Below, in pieces: positions 1 through 11,200 of a stretch of 64,000 bases of DNA. The notes beneath the pieces were generated by a model that was not told where the DNA came from, made no database searches, and saw nothing but the letters and a program-made list of their open reading frames with translations. The DNA comes from Lucinisca nassula (taxonomy: Eukaryota; Mollusca; Bivalvia; Lucinida; Lucinidae). Made by a program: the position numbers and the translations under genes. Positions within the stretch are counted from its first letter, which is position 1, and every line of letters starts with the position of its first letter. The stretch is taken from the NCBI GenBank assembly GCA_963580285.1, contig OY757019.1, positions 60,036,587-60,100,586 on the forward strand, read 5' to 3'.

Positions 1-1304
1 TGTTCTAGATATTTCGAGCATAGAGTTAAAGAATTCATCAACACAGTTCTGAAGAGTGAGCATGAACCTCTTGGAAAAGTTGTTGATTACTTTTTAGAGT
101 GGAATTTCAGCAACGTGGATCGCCACACATTCATATGATTGTATGGGTACAGAATGCACCAAAATTCAATGTGGATTCGGATGTAGAGTTGGCTGCTTAT
201 GTGGATCAGTATTTGAAATGTTCTATAGATAATTCATATCTTCGTCATTTAATAGAACTTCAAATTCACAAACATTCTAGAACATGTAGAAAACGAGAAG
301 ATAAAATCTGTCGATTTGGTTATCCTTTGCCACCTCTTTCCAAAACTATGGTCTTACAGCCTCTCGAAACTGAAAAAGACAAGTATTATAAATTGTACCA
401 AAACTTACAGAAAACAATGAATAGTAAGAAAGATGGATATGATATGTCTTATGAGGAGTTTCTGACAAGTGTTGTCCGAATGAGTGAGGAAGAATATATT
501 AAATGCATCAGAAGTTCTTTAAACTCTTCAAAAGTGTTTTTGAAAAGAAAACCGAGTGAAATCCGTGTAAATTTGTACAATGATAGTGTGTTAAAAGCTT
601 GGAAGGCAAACATTGATATACAATTTGTGTTAGATCCATATGCTTGTGCTATGTATATAGTTTCATATATTAGTAAATCTCAAAGAGGGATGAGTAATTT
701 GTTGCATGCAGCTGCAAAAGAAGCAAGGAATGGCAATATGGATCTCAAAAGACAAGTTAGACATATTGGAAATGTGTTTTCAAACAGTGTTGAAGTAAGT
801 GCACAAGAGGCAGTTTATTTGGTACTGCAAATGCCATTGACTAAAAGTTCAAGGAGTGTTGTCTTCATAAATACGTCACTTCCAACCCAGAGAGTACAGT
901 TACTGAAACCAAAGTCAGTACTTGATGAATTGCCGGCAGACTCGACAGATATAATGTCAGACAATAAAATTAAAAGATACTCGAAGCGTCCCAAACCATT
1001 GGAAAAGTATTGCTTAGCCGATTATGTGTCTGAGTTAGAAGTCATTTACCCAGATGGACATAACGATAGTAGAGATGAGGAGGAGCAAGATTATGAGAAA
1101 GATGCAGAAGTGTCAGATGAAGAATGCTTTGGTGATGTTGAAACTATTTTAACTTTAAAGAATGGCATAAAAATCAAACGATGTCGTAATTCTAAAATAA
1201 TAAGGTATGTGAGATTCAATCGCAAAACAGATGAAGAGAACTATTATAGAGAGAAACTTCTACTTTTTCACCCATGGAGAAATGAAGAGACTGACTTACT
1301 TTGA
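1..1304 (+). pseudogene. Helentron Rep (HUH) endonuclease domain, 5'-partial and broken
   Basis: This is the replication-initiator part of a rolling-circle transposase, which nicks and rejoins single DNA strands. The HUH motif reads PHIHM just after FQQRG (about 117-143). The two-tyrosine motif is in MYIVSYISK (about 645-680), with the YxxxY spacing of Helitron Rep. The segment before about 93 is coding in a different frame (it reads CSRYFEH and later GKVVDYF) and the rest is in the frame of 99-1304, so one base is missing near 91-96, directly ahead of the HUH motif. The frame then ends at a TGA (1302-1304). The helicase resumes in exactly the same frame, so this is a nonsense change and not a true gene end. 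An acidic stretch (about 1070-1130) precedes the stop. Homology confidence is high; activity is unlikely. Confidence 0.8.
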
Positions 1305-3794
1305 ACTTTTAGAACATATAAAGAACACTATGAGTCAATGAAGCATGTGATAGATCATAAATGTTCCACTTACGAACATTATGCTGAAGAGTTGGAATTA
1401 GCAAGAGATTTAGCAGAAATTGAATATGATGCATTCGATGATATTGCTCCAAGTACACAACAAGTTGAAGGTGATGATGCTGAAATTGAACCAATTCAGT
1501 CTGAAGAGTTTATATATTTTAATCCTGATAGAATTGAGCATAGAGACTATGATATAGGGACTGAAATTGGATGTTACGTTTCTGCACCTCAAATTGATGT
1601 GAATGAAAATATTCTTTCAGATATTGATTACAGAAAGCTCTTGCAGTGTTTAAATAGTAAACAAAAACAGTTTTACTATCATGTGATTCACTGGATTAAA
1701 ACAAAAGATGCCCCCTTATATGCATTTCTTTCTGGTGGAGCTGGTGTTGGAAAAAGTCTAGTTATTCGAGCATTGTATCAGACTTTGTTTAGAATATTAA
1801 ATCTGAAAGAAGGAGAAGATGCGGATCACACAAGGGTTCTTCTTTGTGCATTTACAGGAAAAGCAGCATTTAATATTAATGGTTCTACCATCTCATCTGC
1901 ATTTAAACAAAAGTATAAGCAATCGGATCAAACATTAACCTGTGACAGTCTGAATACCTTTAGATCAAAATACCGTGATTTGTCAGTTGTGATTATTGAT
2001 GAAATTTCAATGGTTAGTAATTCTATGTTGAATTTTATTGATCAGAGACTTCAAGCATTGAAAGGAACAAGAACGCCTTTTGGTGGTGTTAGCATTATTG
2101 CTGTTGGTGATCTTTATCAGTTGAAACCAGTGAGTGGTGATTGGATATTTAATGACATGAAACATGATGCAGCTGCTTTATCACAAAATCTCTGGAAAGA
2201 CTTATTTACCATGTTTGAACTAACAGAAATTATGAGACAAAAAGATGACATTGAATTTGCAGAATTGTTAAATAGATTAAGGATCAATGCCTTGACTGCT
2301 GAAGACAAGAATAGGTTTAAGCAATGTGAAGTAACTAAAAAAGATACTGAGTATCAGAAAAATGCGCCTCACCTCTTTGCAGAAAACTATTTCATGCATG
2401 TTTTTAATGATGAAATTATAAGAAATATGGCAACAGAAAAGGTTGAAATACCATGCATGGATACATATGTCTCACCTAAGTTATCTAAAGAAAAGATAGA
2501 CTGTGCACTCAAGAATCTAAAGAATGTCACAGATTCAAACCAAACAGCAAATTTACATTGCTCGTTAACAGTTGTTGTTGACATGATTTATGATTTAACA
2601 ATAAACATAAAAACAGAAGATGGACTAGCAAATGGAGCATCATGTGTAGTTAAGTTAATTGAGTATAAACTACAAACCACACGACGTCCAAGTATAATTT
2701 GGGTCCAGTTTGATGACAAAAAAGCAGGAATGGAAACAAGAATCAAATACAAAAACAGGGGACTGTATCATAGCAATATTGATAAAAATTGGACACCAAT
2801 TTTTGATGTCAACAGGTCATTTACTTATAACAGAAAGACCTTTCAGAGAGTTCAATTCCCTTTGCAACCTTCTGCAGGGCGTTCAGTACATAGAGCACAA
2901 GGTAGTACCCTTGAAAGAGTTGTTATTGACTTATCACAACGTAAAACCCGCAAAGTTCCACATTTACACTATGTAGCACTCAGCAGGGTAAGGTCAATTG
3001 AGAAGCTTCAGATCCTTAACTTCAATGAGAAAGCATTACAAGTTGATGATCAGGTTAAGACAGAAATGCAGCGATTGCATGAAACAGCAGTGCTTCAGCT
3101 GTGTGATACATCTTTAGAATTGATAGATCCAGTTTCGCATTTCAAAGTTGCTTTCAATAATTGTAGATCCTTGAATCTTCATTTTGATGATGTTAGACAT
3201 GACAAAAATCTGTTGTCAACGCACATATTTGGATTAGCAGAAACACGACTACATCAGCCTGATAATGATAGTGATTATGTAATAGAAGGCTATTGTTTGA
3301 CAAGAAATGACCAAATTGGATACAGTACTTGCAAAAGACCTCCTCATGGATTAGCAGTTTATGTCAAAGATGATATCATTATTATACAGAAGAGAAAGTA
3401 TAGTTCAGATACATTAGAATTTATTATGATAACTGCCAGGCATGTCTCGATTGAAAGTCAGATCGTATTTTTGTATAAGTCACCTCAAATGTCTGACAGT
3501 AATCTTCTTTCTTGTCTGAACAAAGAACTTATTCCATATTTGACCCCATCAAAGCCATTGATGATAATTGGAGATTTCAATATTAATGTTTTGCTGAAAC
3601 ATAGCATTGTTAAGAAATTAAGTGATAAGTTTTCATGCAAAATGCTTATAAAAGGATGTACCACAGATCATATGACAACGCTTGATTTGGTATTTTCTAT
3701 TGTTGATTTTTCATATGTTGATGGTGCAGTTGGAACATGTGAAACATACTGGTCAGATCACAAAATAGTCTTTTTGCACATGAAATCCACATAG
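1305..3794 (+). CDS. Helentron PIF1-like helicase with C-terminal APE-like endonuclease
   Basis: This is the C-terminal part of the Helentron protein, open to the TAG-terminated end at 3794; the first ATG after the nonsense codon is at 1338. Residues below are counted from that ATG. Helicase motifs are in order: Walker A GGAGVGKS (about 131-138), Walker B VVIIDEIS (about 215), GDLYQLKPV (about 258), HRAQGST (about 518), and VALSRVR near the end of the helicase. From about residue 595 an endonuclease/exonuclease/phosphatase domain follows: FNNCRSL, LAETRL (catalytic Glu), GDFN (Asp/Asn), TTLDLVF and WSDHK (Asp-His). All expected catalytic positions are present. The domain unwinds DNA during rolling-circle transposition; the role of the endonuclease is unsettled. 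This half has no internal stop or frameshift over about 2.5 kb, which suggests recent activity. It lacks a start of its own unless the 1302 stop is read through. Confidence 0.85.
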   Translation, partial: TFRTYKEHYESMKHVIDHKCSTYEHYAEELELARDLAEIEYDAFDDIAPSTQQVEGDDAEIEPIQSEEFIYFNPDRIEHRDYDIGTEIGCYVSAPQIDVNENILSDIDYRKLLQCLNSKQKQFYYHVIHWIKTKDAPLYAFLSGGAGVGKSLVIRALYQTLFRILNLKEGEDADHTRVLLCAFTGKAAFNINGSTISSAFKQKYKQSDQTLTCDSLNTFRSKYRDLSVVIIDEISMVSNSMLNFIDQRLQALKGTRTPFGGVSIIAVGDLYQLKPVSGDWIFNDMKHDAAALSQNLWKDLFTMFELTEIMRQKDDIEFAELLNRLRINALTAEDKNRFKQCEVTKKDTEYQKNAPHLFAENYFMHVFNDEIIRNMATEKVEIPCMDTYVSPKLSKEKIDCALKNLKNVTDSNQTANLHCSLTVVVDMIYDLTINIKTEDGLANGASCVVKLIEYKLQTTRRPSIIWVQFDDKKAGMETRIKYKNRGLYHSNIDKNWTPIFDVNRSFTYNRKTFQRVQFPLQPSAGRSVHRAQGSTLERVVIDLSQRKTRKVPHLHYVALSRVRSIEKLQILNFNEKALQVDDQVKTEMQRLHETAVLQLCDTSLELIDPVSHFKVAFNNCRSLNLHFDDVRHDKNLLSTHIFGLAETRLHQPDNDSDYVIEGYCLTRNDQIGYSTCKRPPHGLAVYVKDDIIIIQKRKYSSDTLEFIMITARHVSIESQIVFLYKSPQMSDSNLLSCLNKELIPYLTPSKPLMIIGDFNINVLLKHSIVKKLSDKFSCKMLIKGCTTDHMTTLDLVFSIVDFSYVDGAVGTCETYWSDHKIVFLHMKST

Positions 3795-4074
3795 TTGAAG
3801 ACTTTTCACCTGCATAATTTTAAATATATAAAACCAGTCTCTCACATTAAGGTTGCTTTTTTTGGTGAAATTGGAACAGAGGAATCTATTGGTCAGATCA
3901 TAAGTACCACACTTTTTGCATAACAACTTGGAAATCGTGTCAGGTATTTTATGCTACTTTTCAGTGCATTCACCCACCACATAAAATGCTGTATTTACCT
4001 TTTTAAAGGTAGATATTGCTGGTGATTTGGCAAGATTTGGGTGGCCACCACTTACAGATATCAGGAAATGAGCA

Positions 4075-4226
4075 CCCCTGTAAAACTCCTTATATAGAGA
4101 AGAGTGGAGTTTACAGGGCTATTCTTTATTTTCTATACATATTTTTACCATTTTCTTACTCGAAACATAGACAGTGAGGTGTTTCTCTAAATGATCTATG
4201 TTTGAAGCTGAAATAAGAAAAATATA
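4075..4226 (+). repeat. Paired-hairpin module, degenerate copy
   Basis: The first hairpin is formed by CCCCTGTAAAACTCC and GGAGTTTACAGGG. The second has arms ACATAG and CTATGT and ends in GAAATAAGAAAAAT. The same two-part layout recurs at 4707-4876, 33270-33460 (reverse) and 40132-40300. Confidence 0.55.
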
Positions 4227-4235
4227 TTAATTTTC

Positions 4236-4686
4236 ATTCAAAAATGCTTTTTTTTCTATCATGACTGAAAGCATTACATATATGGATGCATTATTCTAAT
4301 GGAATAGGTCCTCTTTTTCCAGTCAGAAGTGAGAAATAGGACATCTCGAAAAAACAACATTGGAAAATAACAGTTTAATCTTAAAGGACCTTAATAATAT
4401 TTAATATTTTATTTGGTTTTCCAGTTTTATAGTAGATTAAAAAATATTTTTGAGTATGTTTTCAACTTTTTTTCTTAGAATTTATGTGCACAAGATGAAA
4501 CTACATTTTCTGTGGGCATAAAAATTTTGAAGATTATAAAGCATCTGATAGTCTGTTGATACAGTGGAGGTTTCAAAGATTGACTTGTATGTATGTATAT
4601 TTTTATGATGTCATATTTCATGGATGCTGTTGATGTACCTTTGGTTAATATTAATTATACTCTTCAACTGGATTCACATCACGTGA
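4236..4686. other. No recognised feature
   Basis: AT-rich, non-coding sequence between two hairpin modules. It could be the Helentron 3' UTR. No ORF or repeat was recognised. Confidence 0.4.
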
Positions 4687-4706
4687 ACAAGCCCGTGAAA
4701 TAAACA

Positions 4707-4876
4707 CCCCCTTAAACCCCACTTTATATTGAGAAATCTGGGGTTTATAGGGGTATACATTATTTTTCTTATTTATGCTCCAATACATAGGTTGTGGGTA
4801 CTCATTAGAACTGCCTCAATGAGGCAGTTCTAACTAGCACCCGCCACCTGTGTTTGCAGTATAAATAAGGAAAATA
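4707..4876 (+). repeat. Paired-hairpin module
   Basis: Hairpin one pairs TAAACCCCA with TGGGGTTTA. Hairpin two pairs TAGAACTGCCTCA with TGAGGCAGTTCTA within GTGGGTACTCATTAG...CTAACTAGCACCC. The module lies about 0.9 kb after the Helentron gene. The best-preserved copy is at 40132-40300. Confidence 0.65.
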
Positions 4877-5037
4877 TCATGGATTTTCATAAAATAAGCA
4901 GCTATTTTGAAGATTCAAAAAATGCATTATGTTGCAAGGGTGTTATTATCTTAGTTCTTAGATGTATTGCAGAATAATTAAAAAATATTAATTCTTTACT
5001 TATCTCCAAACATTTGCTACCTTCATATTAAACATCT

Positions 5038-5660
5038 GACCAGACACTTTGTCAGGGGGAGAATTGCCTTACAATGTACATTCTGTCCATTTTTCCCCAG
5101 ACGTTAGTCGAGGGGGACTATAGTAACGGTTTTCGTCCATCCGTCCACAGTCCATCCATCAGTCGGTCTGTCTGCCACTCCTCCTACATTTTCAAGGGAT
5201 TTTGATGAAACTTTCCAGTTATTGTTCCCATGTCCTGAAGATGATCATATTTTATCGAGGTTGCTAGACTGATTTTTACCAGAGTTATTGCCCTTTGTCA
5301 GTTTTAGCAATTTTATCAACAGAAATTTTTGTCTCTGCAACTCCTCCCAGTGTTCAAGAGATTTTGATGAAACTTCTCAATCATTGTTCTTATGACCTGA
5401 AAATAATCATATTTTAAGGAGGTTGTGCCTGATTGATTTTTACCAGCATCATTGCACTTTGTCAGTCTAAGCCATGTTATCAACAGAAGTTCTTGTCTCA
5501 ACTCCTCCTACAGTTTTCACCAGATTTGGATGAAACTTGCCATTTTTTTGTTTCCATGACCTGAAGATGATCATATTCTATTGCGGTTGTGCTCAATTGA
5601 TTACTGAATTTTCCTGGGGTTTTGGTCCTTTGTCTTACAGTTTTGGAGATCACTTTTTTC
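5038..5660. repeat. Satellite, about 163-bp period, about 3.5 units
   Basis: The phrase CTCCT-C...TTCA..(G/A)GATTT(T/G)GATGAAACT recurs near 5176, 5340 and 5502. Each time it is followed by a TGTT...ATGACCTGAAGATGATCATATT segment. Units are diverged. A CCATCCGTCC-rich stretch precedes the array. Confidence 0.7.
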
Positions 5661-6275
5661 TCTGTAAATTTATTCCTTACAACTTTAGGAAAATTTAAAA
5701 GAAATAGTCTGTTGAAATGGTTTTAAATTTCCTAAACATGGCTTATGACATATGTTATAGACATATTCACCACATACTGACATTTCGGAGATGGGGGGAC
5801 ACTTGGCCTGGGGCCGTTTGTTCACAATATTCTGAATTCTGCCAAATAACATACTATATTGTATTCTTATTTGCAACACTGTTTTGACATGTAAATCTGT
5901 TGTTCTTAGAGATAGGTTTATCGCAGTATTTTGAATTTTGTCAATATTTTATTATTTTCTTATTTGCAACATTGACAATAATTTTACATGTAAATTTGTT
6001 GTTACTTGAAAAGGCTTAAAACAGATTTTCTTCAAAAAGATTTAAGTAACAATTTTCTACATACTTGCAAGGTCAGGATTTTATTTATTGGTGATCAAGA
6101 GAATAAGGTGATGCATCTGCTTTCTATGCATAGAAATGACTCACATTATTTTTAGCTGTTCTTTATTTTGTGCACCTAAAGATGCCTTTTTGGCACATAT
6201 CACAACATAGATTCTACATATGTTTGTGTGTCTTAGTTTATGCCTTATTATAATTATGCCCACTGTAACAGAATT
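5661..6275. other. No recognised feature
   Basis: AT-rich sequence with two short similar stretches (TTTTGACATGTAAATCTGTTG near 5881 and a relative near 5985). No gene or element was identified. Confidence 0.4.
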
Positions 6276-6288
6276 AATTCTTTGTGGG
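6276..6288. repeat. Left target-site duplication of LINE copy 1
   Basis: AATTCTTTGTGGG, identical to 12074-12086. A 13-bp exact duplication that fixes both ends of the LINE. Confidence 0.9.
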
Positions 6289-6845
6289 CCCCCAGGTATT
6301 AGACTTCCTGCCTTGCCGTGGCCCTGGGGGCTCAATTCCCACTGGGCACATTATCGCTGTGGTCTCTGTGCCCACTGGGAAGAGCTAAAGGAAGTACCAC
6401 CCGTTTGCCGTGGGTGGCGTCCTGTAAGCCGGAAGAAGGGATCCTGGAGGTTGAGGGTTACCTGAGGTGGCGGTGCTTCAGGTACCCAACACGCCTCTTT
6501 GGCCTGGCTTTTCGGTGTAGACGGGTGGCCGTGCGGTCCGGCACGGTCAATCGGCTGGTCGCGCCGAGCCCTAGAGATACCGCTTTGCTTTCTCTTCAAC
6601 TCTTTTTGTATCTTTCCTGATACCAACCATATGCCTATTTACCTTACCCTTTTCTGTCTTTTTATCTCTAGAAGGCGGTGGCTAAACGGATCAATCGTGT
6701 AGGCATTTTGTTTATACGAGTATATCTCACGTGTATCTCTAACACCTGCGAGTTGGATAACCACTCCATTATGGTGTTCCCTTGTAGGGCTCCACGGAGG
6801 GCGGAGAGCACTTGGGACGAAACTAGAATTTTTTCCTTATGCCTC
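6289..6845 (+). promoter_or_regulatory. LINE copy 1 5' UTR, GC-rich, probable internal promoter
   Basis: This 557-bp leader begins CCCCCAGG and is clearly GC-richer than its surroundings up to about 6570. LINEs carry their promoter downstream of the start of transcription, so promoter activity is expected here; no specific element was recognised. Several short frames run through it on both strands, as expected of GC-rich sequence, and none resembles a known protein. Confidence 0.55.
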
Positions 6846-8213
6846 ATGGAAAAAAAACATAACCGCAACGCAGCTAAACGTAAAAAAGACGAGGATTCAT
6901 CCGAAACGGATGAACCCAGTCAGAAGTCAAGTCAGAAGTCAAGTCAGCAATCAAGTCAGCAGTCTAGTCAGCAAGTTGAAACTCCAAAGCTCAACACTTT
7001 TCCACGCTTCTTGGTGATGACATCACGCGATGATACACGTACGGTGTCAGATTTATCACCCTTTGTTATCGAAAAGAGTTTAGTGTCCATTGCCGGACAT
7101 CCAAAAAGTATAAAAAAACTGAAGTCAGGTGATCTCCTCTTGGAAGTCGAGAGAGAGCAGCAGGTCAAAAACCTGCTTGGTACCACAAAGCTCTTCGATC
7201 TCAACGTCAAAGTATCGTTGCACAAAACACTCAATTCATGTAAAGGTGTCATCCGCAGCCCAGAGCTACGTCCGTGCAACGATGCCGAGATTGTTGAGAA
7301 TTTAAGAGATGAAGGCGTCATTGGTGTACGTAACATTCAAGTTCGTAGAAGTGCTGTATTAAAGCCAACAAGTACCTACGTGTTGACGTTTAATACACCA
7401 GTTCTGCCCAAGAAAATAAAAGTTGCATATCTATCTGTTAACGTAGAGGTGTATATACCAAACCCTCTCAGATGTTATCATTGTCAGGTTTTTGGTCACC
7501 ACGAAAGCAGATGTCAGAAGAAACAACTCTGTCCAAATTGTGGTGAGGAAAAACATGTCGATAACCATCAAAACTGCAAAAATGAGGCCAAATGCGTCAA
7601 TTGTGGTGACAAGCATGCTGTTTTCTCTCGAGATTGTCCGGCATGGAAAAAAGAAAAAGAAATACTCACTGTCAAATACCAAAGGGGGATAACATTCCCA
7701 GAAGCGCGGAAAATTGTTGATGAGCGATACACAACACCAACCACAAGTTACGCCAGCATCACAAAGGGTGCTGGTGTAAAAGTTTCCAGCTCCGCAACAC
7801 AGACTGCTGAATCATACATAGCTGAACTGAAAAAATCTGGTGCATGGAGTAAATCCACTCCAGCACCAAAAACTTCAACCAGTTTATCAAATGGCGCAAT
7901 CCAGGTTGCTTCGGATCGGTCGACAGCGACCGTACCGAAGCCAGCGCCGCATGCAAAAGAGAAACTCGACTTAGGTCGAACTATTAAGGGATCAGAAGAT
8001 CCGAAGAAACAACACTTGTCTCAAAAACAAACAGAGAGACAACGTAAAATGGAAAGAGACCATATAAAATTCCAGAACAGATTCGGATCTTTGAGTGATA
8101 GTGATATGGAGTTTGAAACTCCATCATCACCAAATGGCAATAACAGATCGAGGTCAGCAACACCACGAGCTGGTGGTAGCAGATCTATATCACCAATTAC
8201 AGCTCCAATATAG
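6846..8213 (+). CDS. LINE copy 1 ORF1: zinc-knuckle (CCHC) gag-like protein
   Basis: This nucleic-acid-binding protein of the retrotransposon probably coats the LINE RNA. I chose the ATG at 6846 (MEKKHNRN). The frame stays open upstream to 6678, but that stretch resembles leader sequence. The protein is 455 aa. It has a basic/acidic N-terminus, then a Ser/Gln-rich repeat (SSQQ, residues about 25-44) encoded by a 12-bp minisatellite, then a globular region. Three zinc knuckles follow at residues about 210-264: C-x2-C-x4-H-x4-C (CYHCQVFGH), then CPNCGEEKH and CVNCGDKH with spaced final Cys. The C-terminus (about 300-455) is Ser/Thr/Lys-rich and probably disordered. The stop lies 25 nt before ORF2, which is in another frame, so ORF2 is probably translated by reinitiation or an equivalent mechanism. 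Confidence 0.88.
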   Translation: MEKKHNRNAAKRKKDEDSSETDEPSQKSSQKSSQQSSQQSSQQVETPKLNTFPRFLVMTSRDDTRTVSDLSPFVIEKSLVSIAGHPKSIKKLKSGDLLLEVEREQQVKNLLGTTKLFDLNVKVSLHKTLNSCKGVIRSPELRPCNDAEIVENLRDEGVIGVRNIQVRRSAVLKPTSTYVLTFNTPVLPKKIKVAYLSVNVEVYIPNPLRCYHCQVFGHHESRCQKKQLCPNCGEEKHVDNHQNCKNEAKCVNCGDKHAVFSRDCPAWKKEKEILTVKYQRGITFPEARKIVDERYTTPTTSYASITKGAGVKVSSSATQTAESYIAELKKSGAWSKSTPAPKTSTSLSNGAIQVASDRSTATVPKPAPHAKEKLDLGRTIKGSEDPKKQHLSQKQTERQRKMERDHIKFQNRFGSLSDSDMEFETPSSPNGNNRSRSATPRAGGSRSISPITAPI

Positions 8214-8238
8214 TTTCTAGTCTTAATCTCTTCATAAA

Positions 8239-11200
8239 ATGGATTTAAAACACAAAATAATACAATGGAATTGTCGAGGTCTTAAACCAAATTATAATGA
8301 ACTCTTATTACTTATTTCGTTATTAAACCCATCGGTTTTTTGTTTACAAGAAACCTTTTTAAAAACTGATGACAACATTGATGTCAGGGGTTTCAATACA
8401 TACAACTATATCTATTCTGATGGAAGCAAACCATCTGGTGGCAGTTCAATTCTTGTTAAATCATGTTTACCACAAAGAGAGATCAAATTAGAAACAGACC
8501 TACAAGCTGTAGCAGTATCGGTTTCTCTGGATAAAGAAACTAGAATTTGCTCTTTATATATTCCACCCTCATTTTCTTTAAAGCCCGAACATCTTGACTC
8601 ATTGCTGAGTCAACTTCCATCGCCATATCTTTTAGTTGGCGACTTCAATGGTCACAATATTCTATGGGGCTGTAAAGATATCAATAACAGAGGAGCACTT
8701 GTTGAAGATTTTATTGCAAAGAGCGATCTTTGCTTGATGAATGATAAATCTTATACTTACCTTCACCCAGCGACAGGTCATTTGTCTTCTTTAGATCTCT
8801 CTTTGTGTCACCCATCTCTCTTCTTAGACTATGACTGGTCTGTTCATGATGATCAGTGCGGAAGTGATCACTTCCCTGTTATAATTGAGAGCGTAAACGA
8901 ACCAGATGAGGACTGTAACCAGAAGTGGAAAATGAATAAAGCCGACTGGGAATTATTCCATAATTTATGTGTAGAAGAGTTATCATTTGATCAATTCAAT
9001 GAATCATCCGACATTGTTTCTGATTTCACAGATACACTTATTAATATATCAGAACAATGCATTCCAAAGACCTCCACAAATACTAAGAAAAGCAAGCCCT
9101 GGTTTAATAATGACTGTAAAGAAGCTATTAAAAAGCGTAAACAGGCTCTAAATAAGTTCTGCAGAAGTCCCACTTCAGAAAAACTAAACGACGTAAAAGT
9201 TTTTAGAGCTAAAGCTCGGCGAACAATCCGAGCTTCCAAACGAAAGTCATGGAGAGAATATGTCTCCAAATTGAACTACAAAACCCCCATTAAAAAGGTT
9301 TGGGATATGGTACGAAAAATTTCAGGAAAAACAAAGTCCCCTAGTTTTACACATTTAAATACTGAATATGACACAATAGCTTCAACAAAAAAAGATATTT
9401 CAGATACTCTTGGGCACACATTCTTGAGAAATTCATCATCGCGTAATTATTCTGACACTTTTAGAAATTTCAAAAAGGACCAAGAGAAAAGAAATCTAAA
9501 TTTTAAATCCCTTAATCACGAAGAATACAACAAACCTTTTAACTTATCCGAACTCGTTGAAGCCATTGAAAAATCACATGATACGGCAACCGGCCCCGAT
9601 GAAATTCATTATCAGATGCTTAAGCATCTGCCAAAAAGTTCTCTTTCAACACTTTTAGATATCTTTAATAATATTTGGGAAACGGGGGTCTGTCCTGAGA
9701 GCTGGCGTGTAGCTACAGTTGTACCAATTCCGAAACCAGGGAAAGATCATGCAGAACCTACAAATTATCGTCCGATAGCTTTGACAAGTTGTTTGTGTAA
9801 AACATTGGAGAGAATGATAAACAAGAGATTAGTCTGGTGCTTAGAGTCCAACAACCTCATTTCAGAATATCAATCGGGTTTTCGTTCGGAACGTAGTACC
9901 AATGACAATTTAATAAGACTAGAAACATTTATACGAGATGCTTTTATTAACAAAGAACACGTAGTAGCTGTCTTTTTCGACTTGGAGAAAGCATATGATA
10001 CAACATGGCGTTATGGAATATTGAAAGATCTACATAACATTGGCTTAAGAGGAAAACTTCCCAGTTTTATTGAAAGCTTTTTAGGGGAGCGCATGTTTCA
10101 GGTGCGTGTGGGGTCTACCCTGTCCGATTTCTATGATCAAGAACAGGGTGTCCCACAGGGTAGTATTCTTTCAACTACGCTATTTAACATCAAAATAAAC
10201 AATATTGTACAATGTTTGGACGACAAAACTGATTGTTCATTGTATGTTGATGATTTTTGTATATGTTACCGTTCAAAAAATATGAAAACAATTGAACGAA
10301 AGTTACAACAAAATTTAAAAAGAATAGAAGAATGGACTGATAAAAATGGTTTCAAGTTCTCCAAGTCGAAAACGCAGTGTGTTCATTTTTGTAAACTACG
10401 GAAGAAACACGAACATCCTTCCCTGTTTTTATACGGATCACAAATTCCTGTTGTTGAAGAAGCCAAATTTCTTGGGGTCATATTTGATCAAAAGTTATCT
10501 TTTATTCCCCATATTAAATATCTTAAAGCGAAATGCTTAAAAGCTTTGAATCTTTTGAAAGTTTTAGCTCATACAAGTTGGGGAGCAGATCGGTATACTT
10601 TATTACATCTTTACCGGTCTTTAATAAGATCTAAATTAGATTATGGGTCTGTTGTTTATGGTTCTGCCAGAAAGTCCTATTTAAAATCATTGGATACTAT
10701 CCATCACCAAGGCCTTCGTCTGGCCATGGGAGCCTTCCGTACTTCTCCCGTATTAAGCCTTTATGTAGAAGCAGGTGAACCATCTTTAACCTCGCGCAGA
10801 GAGAAACTTTCTCTTCAGTATGCTATTAGACTTGCTGCAAATCCATCTAACCCGGCATCCAAAATTTCATTTCGACCTCAATTTGTAGATAGGTATGAAA
10901 CTAAACCCACAGCAATTAAACCTTTTGGATTACGTATTTTACCACTGCTGGAAAATTCAGGTATCGACCTTAAAAATATTCAAAAACATGAAACCGCCGA
11001 AGTTCCATCTTGGTGTATTAAACAACCTTCTATTCTGTTCGACTTACATGATGGAAAAAAATCCGAATCAAATCCGATACTTCTCAAACAAAACTTTCAG
11101 GTACTGCAGTCACGTTACGATGATTACCAGCAAGTCTATACTGATGGTTCCAAAGAAGGAGATAAAGTTGGTTGTGCGTATGTTTCTAAAGATACGCACA

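Larger units (their letters stand above)
1..4876 (+). mobile_element. Helentron-type Helitron, 3' portion, entering from left edge
   Basis: Seen: a HUH Rep endonuclease relic is followed in the same reading direction by a PIF1-family helicase whose C-terminus carries an APE-like endonuclease. Known: this order defines Helentrons (Helitron2), rolling-circle eukaryotic transposons. The 5' end lies outside the window. The 3' end is not certain. I extend the element to the second paired-hairpin module because Helentrons end near hairpins, but this is inference. The gene has two visible lesions, so the copy is probably non-autonomous. Confidence 0.75.

Noticed and set aside
3884..3925. Short copy of the end of the Helentron nuclease (TATTGGTCAGATCATAAG against TACTGGTCAGATCACAAA)
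   Set aside because: Only about 15-18 bp match well; too short to claim a duplication.
6318..6620. Open frames of about 100 codons on both strands in the LINE leader
   Set aside because: GC-rich 5' UTR; no domain, no conservation visible, and ORF1 follows with a better start.
6678..6845. N-terminal extension of ORF1 from GTG at 6678
   Set aside because: No ATG supports it in a eukaryote except MVFPC at about 6771, and the sequence looks like leader; I chose the ATG at 6846, though 6771 remains possible.
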